Shown here one piece after another: positions 27,465 to 37,287 of a stretch of DNA of 64,000 nt. The DNA is from Acholoe squamosa (lineage: Eukaryota; Annelida; Polychaeta; Phyllodocida; Polynoidae), in the NCBI GenBank assembly GCA_949317995.1, contig OX439050.1, positions 47,059,777-47,123,776 of the forward strand, written 5' to 3'. The first letter of the stretch is position 1. Every line of letters begins with the position of its first letter. The translations under genes were made by a program, and so were the position numbers. Under the pieces are notes generated by a model, which worked only from the letters and a program-made list of their open reading frames with translations, did not search any database and was not told the origin of the DNA.

Positions 27465-29135
27465 GGCAGCCGACTTTATGGAGGTTCGGGAGGTCGGAGT
27501 GTCTTTCTTGGTTTCCTCGTACTCCGCCTCCAGGGCTCTCATATTGACTTCCCCTAGAGGCACCTCCTGTTGCATTCGTAACAGAGTCTTGGTGGGGGTC
27601 TCCCCCGCCTGTCCATATCTCTCTACCAGTAATCCTATGACGAACTTCAGTTTCCCCGCCATTTCCTCGTCTATTTCCACCTCCCCCCCGCTCAGTAGAG
27701 GTGTCAGGTCGGGTATCCCCGTGGCCAGTGGCGGGGTGGAGGGTCCCGCTTCCTCCTCCGCCTGCCGCTCCTTACCCCGTGGGGATTGTCTCTTCCTCTT
27801 TTCCGCCGATTCCTCCCCCCCCTCCGGCTCGAAGGCCCTCTTGACCCCCTTCCCTGACATACTCCTGGTGGACCTGACGGAGAGACAGCTCTGGGGTGTG
27901 CTGGTCCCCTCCACGCGGAATCCCAGCAATTGCTCCAAGTATTTGGAGGCGACAGCAGCCTCCGTCTCCTCCTCCAACGTTATTCCCGGCGACGCCATGC
28001 CGCTGAATGTAGATCCGCTGGGGCTGTCCCCCGCACCCCCTCCACCCGCCGAGGTGCCCTGCTGCGGCGGGGGGACCCCGGGCTTGGAGGCGGCGTTTAC
28101 CGGTTTCTTTTTCTTGGCCACCGCACTCCCCCTCTTCCTCTTTGTGGTGGTGAGCCTGACAGCTTCCTCCGGGCTAGCTGGGGCAGCCACGAGGCTACCG
28201 TCCGCCGAGGATCCTCCCGCCTCCGTTGCCCGGCCCACCGGTAGCATCCTGCACTCCTCCGGCGGCTGCCAGTCCTCCAGCTCTGGGTGGATACGCGTGA
28301 TGTGTCGCCGGAGATCATCCACCCGGATCTTGGCTACCATGTACTCACACTTAGGGCACTGGTAGCCCTCTTGCATCTCGTCGTGAGTGCGGAGATGGCG
28401 GTTCATCCCATCGGATCTCATGAAGTACCACTGCTTGGAGTCCCCCCTTTTCCGGCAGATCTCGCACCGATACTTCGGCAGCTCCACCCCGTCCACCCAC
28501 TCCGTGGGGACCGGCTTCTGGTCTCTGTTTTTGAAGACAGGCATTACTAGTTGTGGCGTTGTCCATAGGCTAACAGGAATTGAAGGGTGAGGCGGATAGC
28601 GCTCCCTTATATTCCCCCCGGTGGTCACGCCCCCTCTTCCTACTCCTCCAATCACCGTCCCCTGGGTCAGGCCACCCTCCGTCACCACGCCGTGGGAAAC
28701 CCCCGATTGCATCATAGCCTTACTCCGGACACCGTTGTCGCCATTGGCGCCTCCGCTCTCACGTGCCTGCTGTGAGCCGTGGGAACGTGATCCGCGGTCA
28801 GCCGAGGACCTCAGCCTACGATAGCTCCCACTCCGACTCCGGCTCTCCGAGTCCCTCCTCCCATGTCTGGCTGCCTCCGTCCGGGCAGACACTCCGTCCC
28901 TTCTGTGGCCACTAGTGGAGCGGCTAGAGGAGGAGTGGCCGGAAGATCTTTCTCTCTCCCTCCTCCTCCGCCGACTCATCCTGTGTCTTGAGCGTGTGGA
29001 GCCCTCCCGGGAGTGGCTGGACACTGTGGAAGACACTTTCTTTGACCCTCCACCAGCATTTCTACCCCGACTCGATTCACCCTCGGGCCTTGTCCCTCTT
29101 AGAACCACCAACCGCGTGTCATCTCCGGCCTGCAT
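27462..29135 (-). CDS. ORF3: two-zinc-finger protein downstream of pol
   Basis: 557 residues from an ATG at 29135, 65 nt after the pol stop and in another frame. Residues 45-125 are an Arg/Ser-rich domain, followed by a Gly/Val/Thr-rich stretch. Two C2H2-type fingers follow: C224, C227, H247, H251 (19-residue gap) and C260, C263, H278, H283 (14-residue gap, H-x4-H). The rest is Ser/Gly/Pro-rich with Lys/Arg clusters that look like nuclear signals. Retrotransposon proteins after integrase are usually env-like; this one looks like a nucleic-acid-binding protein, perhaps captured from a host gene. I do not recognise a homologue. Expression may use the TATA-like sequence or splice acceptor in the 65-nt gap. 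Confidence 0.8.
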   Translation of the reverse strand: MQAGDDTRLVVLRGTRPEGESSRGRNAGGGSKKVSSTVSSHSREGSTRSRHRMSRRRRRERERSSGHSSSSRSTSGHRRDGVSARTEAARHGRRDSESRSRSGSYRRLRSSADRGSRSHGSQQARESGGANGDNGVRSKAMMQSGVSHGVVTEGGLTQGTVIGGVGRGGVTTGGNIRERYPPHPSIPVSLWTTPQLVMPVFKNRDQKPVPTEWVDGVELPKYRCEICRKRGDSKQWYFMRSDGMNRHLRTHDEMQEGYQCPKCEYMVAKIRVDDLRRHITRIHPELEDWQPPEECRMLPVGRATEAGGSSADGSLVAAPASPEEAVRLTTTKRKRGSAVAKKKKPVNAASKPGVPPPQQGTSAGGGGAGDSPSGSTFSGMASPGITLEEETEAAVASKYLEQLLGFRVEGTSTPQSCLSVRSTRSMSGKGVKRAFEPEGGEESAEKRKRQSPRGKERQAEEEAGPSTPPLATGIPDLTPLLSGGEVEIDEEMAGKLKFVIGLLVERYGQAGETPTKTLLRMQQEVPLGEVNMRALEAEYEETKKDTPTSRTSIKSAA

Positions 29136-29143
29136 TGTAGACT

Positions 29144-29178
29144 GACCGTTAACGGTCCTTCCCCCGCCTTTTATTGGG
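29144..29178 (-). promoter_or_regulatory. palindrome and TATA-like box upstream of ORF3
   Basis: The perfect 14-bp palindrome GACCGTTAACGGTC (29144-29157) lies 8 nt before the ORF3 ATG, preceded in element sense by CCAATAAAAGG (29178-29168). Either could serve an internal promoter. A possible acceptor CTCATAACAG also lies in the gap. All of these roles are inferred. Confidence 0.4.
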
Positions 29179-29200
29179 GAGAACCTGTTATGAGGGTTGC

Positions 29201-32200
29201 TTAGTGACTCCCGCCTCTCCGGCCCTGCTCCACTAGGCGGCGCTCCGGCCGGCCGGCCTCACCGCCCGCCGTCGAGGAATTTGGAGCCTGGCCTCCCGAC
29301 CTCCCCTTCGTCATGGCTGTTCTGCAGCGTCCAACCCTCCTGGCTTCCCTCTCTTCGTTTTCATGGTTGTTGTAGATGGCTTCCTCGATCATTTCGTAAA
29401 TAAACCATCTTTCCCTATGCTTCTCCCTGATTCTCCTCCGGCCAGGATCCGCCGCCCTCCTTAACCTTTCTGCCCTGATTTCCTCGTTTTGGCCATGGTT
29501 CCGCCTTCTGTGGGCCAACTCACTCTCATCACTCACCCCCTCTTCATCCGACTCGCCCATCTCGGGGAGGGACCATTCCTCGTAGGGAGGGTCCTCCTCT
29601 GGTTCTACCCCCCTCCAATGTGACATTTCGGCTTCTTCCTTCAACCTTTTTTCATTTTCCAGCCATACATCGCACCAGTCGCGGCCTTCTTGACTCATCT
29701 TGCTTTTGCAGCTCCTCCACTCCGCCCCAAGGTAAGTATCCAGTTGAGGCGCCAGTCTGACGGCCCGGGCTGCGCTGGTTCCGGCAGGCTTCGGTGCACT
29801 CCTCCGCAGACCTTCTTTCCGATTTCCATTATCCGCTGCCCCTCCCTTACAGGTTTCAGTTATTTGATGTCTCTTTTTCTCTTTGCAGGTCAGCAGTTTC
29901 GCCTCCCGGTCAGCTCCAGTCCCCGGGGTCACCTGAACCAGCCGGATGGTGCCCCCTCCGGATCCTCCTTCCTCCTCGTCTGAATTGTCCGAAGATAGGG
30001 GCTCGGCCTCCCTTGTTTCATCCTCCATGGGAACATCCTCCGCCGTGGCCCGCGCCGGGGCCAGTTTTAGGGCGTCGTAATGGACTACCCTGGTAGTTTT
30101 ACCCTTTTTAATTTTATACACCGCCTCCCCTAAGCGCCCCACTATCTCCCATGGGCCTGTCCAATAACTCTGGAGTTTAGGTGTCAGTCCCCTCTTCCGG
30201 AGAGGGTGGTAGTAGAAGACCCTGCCCCCAACAGCGAATTCGCCTGCCGAGGCTCTTGCATCATAGTTCCTCTGTTGCCTGCAGAGGGACCTTCCAAGGG
30301 CCTCCCTAGCGACGGAGTATGCTTTTGCCATGGTGGTTTGTAATTCGGCCACATAACCGACTCCTCCCCCTACATTGGGCTCCAGCGGGTAAACCAAATC
30401 CAGGGGGATGACCGTTTCCCGCCCCAACATCAGAAGATTGGGGGACAATCCCGTGGAGGCGTGTGCGGAGGAGCGATACGCCGCCATTACAAATGGCAGC
30501 CGCCGGTCCCAGTCCCGTTGGTCCTCCGCCACCACAGTCGCCAGCAGCATTTCAATTGTTCGGTTGGCCCGCTCCACCATCCCATCGCTTTGGGGCCTAA
30601 AGGAACAGGTTCTGGTCTGCCTGACTTCCAGTAAGGCCACCATTTCCCTGAATAGTCCCGACTGGAAGTTCTTGCCCTGATCTGTGTGCACCTCCGCCGG
30701 GGCTCCAAATCTACAGATGAACTCCTCCACCACAGCCCTGGCCACCGTGGGTGCCTCCTGGTTGGGTAAAGCGTACGCTTCCGTCCATTTAGTGAAGTAG
30801 TCCGCCGCCACTAAAATATATTGGTTCCCGGCGGAGGACAAGGGCAATGGACCCATCACGTCTAGAGCTATCCTCTGTAGGGGTAGTCCGGCACCCACAT
30901 GTCCCATTGGTGCCCGGTGCGGAGGTGGAGCCGCCTTCCTCCGGAGACAGGGTTCACAGCTGGCGCACCACAGGGTCACCTCCCTCCTGAAGTCAGGCCA
31001 GTAGTAACCTGTCTGGAGGCGCCGGATGGTTTTATTGCGGCCCAGATGCCCCGCCAAGGGTTCTCCGTGGACCTCCCTGAGCACATCATTCCTGCTCAGG
31101 GTGGGTACAGCAATTTGGAAGCATCGTTCCCCCGCCGCACCTTCCCACCACCGGCCCAGTATCCCTTTTTCTATACTCATGCGCCCCAATTGGGCATGCC
31201 AGGCTCTCAGCTCATAGCCCCAGGTCCTTCTTTCCTCCTCTGTGGTGGTCGCCTCCCCGTTCACCCATGCTCTGACCCGAGTCAGCACAGCGTCCTCCGC
31301 TTGGAGTGTGCCCCACTCTCTCCCTGCCGGCGGAGTGGAGTCCCCCGCCGCCGGAGGCGCCCCCCGAACCATTTCCTGGCGTTGAGACCTTGTGAAAACC
31401 CGGCAATGCAGTAGCTCCTCCTCATCCTCTCGCCCACATTGCTTGCAGGGCTTCCTGGACAGCCCATCCGCATTCCCATGTAGTTTTCCCGGCCTATGCT
31501 GCACCACTATGTCGTAAGTACTTATAATCTGCAGCCATCGAGCCAGCTGGCCCTCCGGCTCCTTGAACTCCAACAGCCACCGCAGGGAGGCATGATCTGT
31601 TCGGACTACCACCCTCCTCCCTATTAGGTAATGCTTGAATTTCCTGAGGCCAAAGACTATAGCCAGCAGCTCCCTCCTTGTAACGCAATAGTTACGCTCC
31701 GGCCTGCTGAGAGTGCGGCTGCCATAGGCTAGGACCCTCTCTACCCCCGTCTGCTCCTGGGACAGTACCACTCCGAGGCCTGTGTCACTGGCGTCGGTGT
31801 CTAAGGTAAGCTGTCCCTCCGCCTGGGGGAAAGCCAGGATAGGGGCCTCGGTTAGTCTCTTTTTTAGGTCTTGGAATGAGGCCTCGCATTCCTCCGACCA
31901 CCGGAACGTCCTCACTTTCTCGGCCAGCGCGCTCAGTGGCTTAGCCCTCGTAGAGAACTCAGGAACGAAGGTCCTGTAGTAGCCGGCTAGCCCCAGAAAA
32001 CTCCGGACCTCCGTCACCGTGGTCGGAGTGGGCCACGACTGCACCGCCTCTATCTTTTCCGGATCCGTCTCTACCCCCGCCTCACTCACTTGGTGGCCCA
32101 GGAATAACACTCTGCGGCGAGCCAACTGGCATTTGGAGGGCTTGATCTTAAGCCCAGCATCCTCCAGCCTTTGAAGTACCTCCCCAAGCCGGCCAAGATG

Positions 32201-33634
32201 CTCCTCGAAGGTGGCGGAGAATACGACTATGTCGTCTAGATAGACCAAACAAGTTTTCCACTGTAGTCCCCCCATGGCCACTTCCATCACCCTCTCGAAG
32301 GTGCCTGGCGCATTGCACAAACCGAAGGGCATTCTCCGGAATTGGAACAGCCCCCGGTGTGTCGTGAATGCTGTTTTCTCTTTATCCCCCTCCTCTATAT
32401 CCAACTGCCAGTAGCCGCTGGCCAGATCCACTGACGAAAACCACGCGGCCCCCGCCATGGTATCGAGACAATCTTCCACTCTAGGCAGGGGATAAGCATC
32501 CTTCACGGTGGCGGCGTTGAGCCTCCGGTAGTCCACGCAGAAGCGAGTGGTACCATCTTTTTTTCTTACTAGGACCACCGGAGAAGCCCACGGGCTAGTG
32601 GATGGCTCAATCACTCCGGCTTCCAACATCTTCTCCACCTCCTCTTCTACCGCCTCTCGTCTATGGGGTGCCAATCGCCTCGGCGGTTGTTTGATAGGTG
32701 GATGTACCCCCGTATCAATCCTATGCTTGGCCAATTGAGTGTGCCCTTTGTCGCCCTTATGCCTCTGAAATGCCCCCAGGTGTTTCCTTATAAGCCGTGC
32801 AAGCTCCTTTCTACGGTGAGCCTCCGTCCCGCTCACTAACCCGTCCACCAAACGCTTTAGCTCCTCCGGCTCACCTCTCTCCACCATCCGGCACCATCCC
32901 TCTCCGGCCACTGTCTCGCCTCCGCCTCTGCACTCCACTCGTTGAATGGCCCCTAGAGTCATGTCTCTATATATCACCACTGGCTCAGGACCGGGATTGA
33001 GCACCCTGACCCAAGTTGCCCTCCCCTCGGGGCATACCAGCCCCCGCCCCACCAGGAAGCTCGGTTCACCCTTGTGTCCGGCCATCCCTTCAATCATCCC
33101 GTCGTCCCCCTGTTGCCAGGGTCCGGCTAGAGTTCCCTCTAGCATGGCCTCCTGTCCGGATCCCAGCACCGCCGCTCGGGTGCTGACGATTCGGCACACA
33201 GAATACTCCTCTGTCCACACTAGGCGCCCTTTTGCTACGTCGACCATTAGTTTGTTGGTGCGGAGGAACTCCGCCCCCAGGATTCCCTCCGTCCCGGTGT
33301 CGCTGACTACGAAACGCACATTGATAGTGCGCCTCCCGATTTCCAGCTCTGTGTACACTTCCCCTTTTATGTCCATAGGCCGCCCGTCGACGGAGTAGAT
33401 CTTCTCCGCCGTTTCCCCCAGGCGTCCCCGTCCGCCCCACCTGCTCCACCATCCTTCGGAGACCAGATTAAGCGACGCACCAGTGTCCACCAGCAATTGG
33501 ATGGGGGCCCCTGCCAGCCGACCCTCTACTATCAATCCTCCTCCGCCCCTCTCTCGGCGGCCCTGTATCACATTGATAGGCCCACTTCCCTCGACCTGTA
33601 CTTGGCCTTTAGTATAGGTCGATTCTAGTTTCCC
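29201..33634 (-). CDS. pol: Pol polyprotein of the 10-kb element, via -1 frameshift
   Basis: Reached from gag by a -1 shift at 33628-33634; the pol frame has no ATG at its head and overlaps gag by 19 nt. Numbered from the GTG at 33571: protease D-T-G-A at 29-32; RT with Y-L-D-D at 444-447; RNase H T-D-A-S at 592-595 and T-D-H near 658-660; integrase zinc site H835, H842, C869, C872; catalytic D904, D964, E1000; then a GPY/F-like module. The last 250 residues or so are charged and unfamiliar. Motifs and order are typical of Ty3/gypsy and look fully active. Confidence 0.95.
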   Translation of the reverse strand, partial: GKLESTYTKGQVQVEGSGPINVIQGRRERGGGGLIVEGRLAGAPIQLLVDTGASLNLVSEGWWSRWGGRGRLGETAEKIYSVDGRPMDIKGEVYTELEIGRRTINVRFVVSDTGTEGILGAEFLRTNKLMVDVAKGRLVWTEEYSVCRIVSTRAAVLGSGQEAMLEGTLAGPWQQGDDGMIEGMAGHKGEPSFLVGRGLVCPEGRATWVRVLNPGPEPVVIYRDMTLGAIQRVECRGGGETVAGEGWCRMVERGEPEELKRLVDGLVSGTEAHRRKELARLIRKHLGAFQRHKGDKGHTQLAKHRIDTGVHPPIKQPPRRLAPHRREAVEEEVEKMLEAGVIEPSTSPWASPVVLVRKKDGTTRFCVDYRRLNAATVKDAYPLPRVEDCLDTMAGAAWFSSVDLASGYWQLDIEEGDKEKTAFTTHRGLFQFRRMPFGLCNAPGTFERVMEVAMGGLQWKTCLVYLDDIVVFSATFEEHLGRLGEVLQRLEDAGLKIKPSKCQLARRRVLFLGHQVSEAGVETDPEKIEAVQSWPTPTTVTEVRSFLGLAGYYRTFVPEFSTRAKPLSALAEKVRTFRWSEECEASFQDLKKRLTEAPILAFPQAEGQLTLDTDASDTGLGVVLSQEQTGVERVLAYGSRTLSRPERNYCVTRRELLAIVFGLRKFKHYLIGRRVVVRTDHASLRWLLEFKEPEGQLARWLQIISTYDIVVQHRPGKLHGNADGLSRKPCKQCGREDEEELLHCRVFTRSQRQEMVRGAPPAAGDSTPPAGREWGTLQAEDAVLTRVRAWVNGEATTTEEERRTWGYELRAWHAQLGRMSIEKGILGRWWEGAAGERCFQIAVPTLSRNDVLREVHGEPLAGHLGRNKTIRRLQTGYYWPDFRREVTLWCASCEPCLRRKAAPPPHRAPMGHVGAGLPLQRIALDVMGPLPLSSAGNQYILVAADYFTKWTEAYALPNQEAPTVARAVVEEFICRFGAPAEVHTDQGKNFQSGLFREMVALLEVRQTRTCSFRPQSDGMVERANRTIEMLLATVVAEDQRDWDRRLPFVMAAYRSSAHASTGLSPNLLMLGRETVIPLDLVYPLEPNVGGGVGYVAELQTTMAKAYSVAREALGRSLCRQQRNYDARASAGEFAVGGRVFYYHPLRKRGLTPKLQSYWTGPWEIVGRLGEAVYKIKKGKTTRVVHYDALKLAPARATAEDVPMEDETREAEPLSSDNSDEEEGGSGGGTIRLVQVTPGTGADREAKLLTCKEKKRHQITETCKGGAADNGNRKEGLRRSAPKPAGTSAARAVRLAPQLDTYLGAEWRSCKSKMSQEGRDWCDVWLENEKRLKEEAEMSHWRGVEPEEDPPYEEWSLPEMGESDEEGVSDESELAHRRRNHGQNEEIRAERLRRAADPGRRRIREKHRERWFIYEMIEEAIYNNHENEEREARRVGRCRTAMTKGRSGGQAPNSSTAGGEAGRPERRLVEQGRRGGSH

Positions 33635-34980
33635 GCCGCCGGACTAGCCTGTTCGCTCACCGGCCTGGATGCCTCCTTGGCCTTGATATTTGGGCATTCT
33701 CGCTTGAAATGGCCTTCCTGTCCGCATCCGAAGCAAGCACCACTGCTTGGCTTTTTCTTCCTCCCCAACACCGCCGGCTCATCCAGCCTTTGAACTAACC
33801 GCTCCATCAACTCCGCCATTTTGCTCATTTCCTCCTTGTTGGACTTGAGGTGTTCATTTACTGACGCATCCGCCGCCCGCACTTTGTGGATATTCTCCTG
33901 CTCCACTTGTAAGTACGCCTCCGCTCCCACCGCCGTCATTACTGCGGATTGTAAATCTTTCGGTGTTGACTGATACACCCACTGCCTGAGTGGATTGTCG
34001 AGGCACAATAGGAATCTATCGAGCGCTAAGGTGTCTGTCGTCCGGGCGTCTGCCTCCGGATATGCTAACTTAGTGTACTTTTTCAGTTCTTCCTGTAACT
34101 CTTGCAGTCCCTCCCCCTTTCGCCGGACCCTAGTGCGGAGGAACGCTTTGTAGATCTCTTCCTGATTAGTAGGCTCAAACCTTTCCACGAGTGCCCTTCT
34201 TAACTCCTCATACCCCTCCGGCGTGGCTGGTTTCCTTCCCGTCAACAATCTCCGGGCTGCCCCCGACAGACTCAGACCTAGGAACATACCCGCCTCCTCT
34301 GGCTTCCATCCGTTTACTTTGACGCACAGGTCGAAGTGGTTGAGGTAGTCAGATAGGTCTGTGGTGCCATCATATTTAGCGGGTTTCACCACTGGCTTAC
34401 CCTTTGCCTCCTTCTCCCCATCGGCACCTCCTCTCCAGCCGTCCTCCGGACGACCCATAACTCCTCTACCCTGCCGGAGATCTCCACCTTCCCCTACTTC
34501 GTCCTTATCCGCCTCCTCCGCACGTCTCCCGGTTTCGGGGCGAACCTCGGCCGGTGCCCGCTTGCTCCCCTTCCTTGGGTTATTCATCTCCGCCTGCTCC
34601 TCCGGCCACCAAAGCACCTTTCCGCCATCGTCCCTTCCCGGGTTGAACCCCAGCCAGGCATTTGCATCACCCAGTTTTCCTTTAGGGTGCCTCAACCTCC
34701 AGGCCGCCGGTTTCTCCTCCCTCTCCCATGGCCACAGGTAGGGCTCCTTTTCTTTAACGCGTGGTTCCTCATATCCCGTGTCCGTTACCTCCTCCCGGGA
34801 TGCTCTATCGGCGGGTTCTGCTTGTCTCTCCGGATTCATCTCTTCCGGCCTCACCGCCCCTCTCTGCCGTAGCGTCACTTCCTCGTCCACCACTTCCAGC
34901 AAAACCCCTTTTTCCCGCTTAATCTCCTCCGTATCCCTCTTCTCCACAGGTAAGTTTATCGTTTCTGAAGCCTCCGCCAT
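33625..34980 (-). CDS. gag: Gag protein of the 10-kb element
   Basis: The start is taken at the ATG at 34980 (AAGAAGATGGCG, good context); the frame extends eight codons upstream to a TTG, but that is not a likely start. About 451 residues: a charged Glu/Lys/Arg-rich N-terminal half, a retrotransposon-gag capsid-like domain (about residues 200-360; K-Y-D-G-T, F-x-x-R-V-R-R-K-G-E), and a CCHC zinc knuckle C-F-G-C-G-Q-E-G-H-F-K-R-E-C near the C-terminus. It ends at the UAG overlapping the frameshift site. Confidence 0.92.
   Translation of the reverse strand: MAEASETINLPVEKRDTEEIKREKGVLLEVVDEEVTLRQRGAVRPEEMNPERQAEPADRASREEVTDTGYEEPRVKEKEPYLWPWEREEKPAAWRLRHPKGKLGDANAWLGFNPGRDDGGKVLWWPEEQAEMNNPRKGSKRAPAEVRPETGRRAEEADKDEVGEGGDLRQGRGVMGRPEDGWRGGADGEKEAKGKPVVKPAKYDGTTDLSDYLNHFDLCVKVNGWKPEEAGMFLGLSLSGAARRLLTGRKPATPEGYEELRRALVERFEPTNQEEIYKAFLRTRVRRKGEGLQELQEELKKYTKLAYPEADARTTDTLALDRFLLCLDNPLRQWVYQSTPKDLQSAVMTAVGAEAYLQVEQENIHKVRAADASVNEHLKSNKEEMSKMAELMERLVQRLDEPAVLGRKKKPSSGACFGCGQEGHFKRECPNIKAKEASRPVSEQASPAAGN
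33628..33634 (-). promoter_or_regulatory. slippery heptamer GGGAAAC for -1 frameshifting
   Basis: In gag frame the sequence reads G GGA AAC UAG, so the canonical X-XXY-YYZ heptamer ends directly at the gag stop. A -1 slip gives GGG AAA CUA and enters the open pol frame. It lies within the only window where both frames are open (33625-33643). Confidence 0.88.
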
Positions 34981-35004
34981 CTTCTTTCTCTCGTGGGTCT
35001 TCAA

Positions 35005-35019
35005 ACACCGCTGTCACCA
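35005..35019 (-). promoter_or_regulatory. primer-binding site
   Basis: One nucleotide inside the 5' LTR, in element sense, TGGTGACAGCGGTGT starts with the TGG expected opposite a tRNA CCA end. The tRNA is not assigned. Confidence 0.6.
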
Positions 35020-35020
35020 A

Positions 35021-35500
<480 letters not shown>

Positions 35501-35739
35501 ATCGTACATGGATGCAGCCCTGGCGAGTAACTCACTAGGGCTTAACTCAAGTTGAACACCAAACATACGGGTTTGTAATACTCCCAAAGGACTTGTACAG
35601 TGCATCATATACAATGTACTACCCCGGTACTAGTGAGTGATTCACCAGTGTTGCATTGATACATCCCCCTCAAAACACTACTGTTCTGAACAGTTACAAA
35701 ATATTCTGTGGAATGAGTCCTTATTTTACAGGCCTGACA

Positions 35740-36842
35740 TTACCTTGCGCCATCATCATCGGCAGCAGCTAAGCACGCAGCGATATGGCCATCTATATCC
35801 ACCTGCGAAAGGCTGGAGTGATGAGAAAGAATGATGTTATGACAAGCACAATGAGATTATTTTCACACAAAATTGCCAATGGATAAACAGAATGAAATAC
35901 ACTTAACATATATAAATCACAGAAACCACGATTGCTTTGTTTTATCTTCTTTTACTCCCAATCCTCAAGTATACGGTGCGGCTTATAAGTATGGATGACA
36001 CAACATTTGCACAACATGCAGTCTAGTATTGCCTAAAAGACTCCTTATAGGGGAGTGATTATACTTAACAGGGGGGGGGGGGTGGGTTTGCGCACGGATG
36101 CACAAAAAAAAATAACCCTTTGAACCTACAGTAATGCGCTGGCCTTTTTACTGGAAACAGATGAAATTATTTTGACCCCCCCATCAGAGGGGGTGAACAA
36201 ATTTTTGACCTCCCCCAGTCAAGGGGTCAAAAAGATTCTGACCGCCACCTCAAACCCACCAGCCCACCCCCATTGTTAAAAAAAATGATCACGCCCTAAT
36301 CAAGGACGACATGCACCCTAGGATTGCCTCAAAGGCTAGGTATGAAACTCTGACTTATCGTCGAGGCTATTCCATACTAAATCAGCGCTTATCAAGACTA
36401 GTATCAAACCCCAAGTGTGCCACAAAATTATTTCACTGGACACATTTTTTCCAACTAGTCTTACATCTAAAGTAAAAGGGTGGGGCGCGAACATTTATGT
36501 ACTGGACACAACCTATCAAAGCTTTCTTTGTGCCCACCAGACACACCAGTTCTTATCTGATTTGTCGACCCTGTCCCAAATTCTGTGTCTCATAAGCTAA
36601 GACTTAAGGTACAATTACAGTTGACTTACTTCAAATCAAAGCTTGTTTCACAGAGTGGGCAGGTCGTTATTGGGGTAGGATTCTGTTGTTTTCTGTCAGG
36701 TTCTGCAGCAGCCACATCTTCTTGTTGAGAATTCATCAATTCAAAACTACTTTCCACATCAGGACTTTCCGGCAGCGGTCGTTTCACCCCTTGTGACTTT
36801 CTTGGGGAGGTTGTTCTTTGTGATTTTGCCGTATTGGAGAGA
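35740..36842 (-). CDS. second copy of the FAAP20-like UBZ4 exon pair
   Basis: Exon a 36630-36842 (213 nt) and exon b 35740-35812 (73 nt, stop TAA) encode a linker and a UBZ4 core (C-P-L-C...V-D-I-D-G-H-I-A-A-C). Both exons enter in phase 2, as in the first and third copies. A GGGAGTG-family MITE sits in the intron (36051-36296). No disabling change is seen. It could be an alternative terminal exon pair; since it has its own stop, it cannot be part of one long three-finger protein. Confidence 0.62.
36051..36296. mobile_element. short GGGAGTG-family MITE copy
   Basis: The left tip is GGGAGTGATTATACTTAACA with a G run; the right arm is CATTGTTAAAAAAAATGATC plus ACGCCC. Internal GACCCC and CAGAGGGGG palindromes match the family. 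Confidence 0.65.
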
Positions 36843-37287
36843 CTGGAATAGAATGGCGTTGTGTTTTCAATGAGTACAAATGAATGAGTAAGCGTAAGAA
36901 TATATGAAGAAAGTATAAACTTTTACAATTATATTTTATGGCATATAACCCTTGCATTGACAGTGTCTCAAATGTTTGACATGTTTCACCAATGAACCAC
37001 TGTCAATTTACTCGCCAGTCATGCATTGATAGATCACAAAGGTAAATGAACCTTGGACCTAATGCCTTGATAAACAGTTAAATAATATTCTATGGAATGC
37101 AATGTGTCTGCCCTCATAGGCACGTAGCAGGATGAAAATTTACCCTATAAGATAACTCCCTGCATTCACTTAGGGCTCTTAGGGTGTAACTGACACCCAT
37201 CCTAAGTGCTTATCTTATCAGGTACCAGATCAAACAATGGCGGCTCGACTACGGGACATGAAACTGAAGGATACAATAAGATTGAAT

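Noticed and set aside
27478-28365. 295-codon plus-strand frame
   Set aside because: It lies antisense to ORF3 of the retrotransposon, whose frame has an ATG, zinc fingers and sensible composition; the plus-strand frame is a by-product of its GC-rich codons.
29690-31414. Several plus-strand frames of 60-170 codons
   Set aside because: All are antisense to the well-supported pol frame of the 10-kb element.
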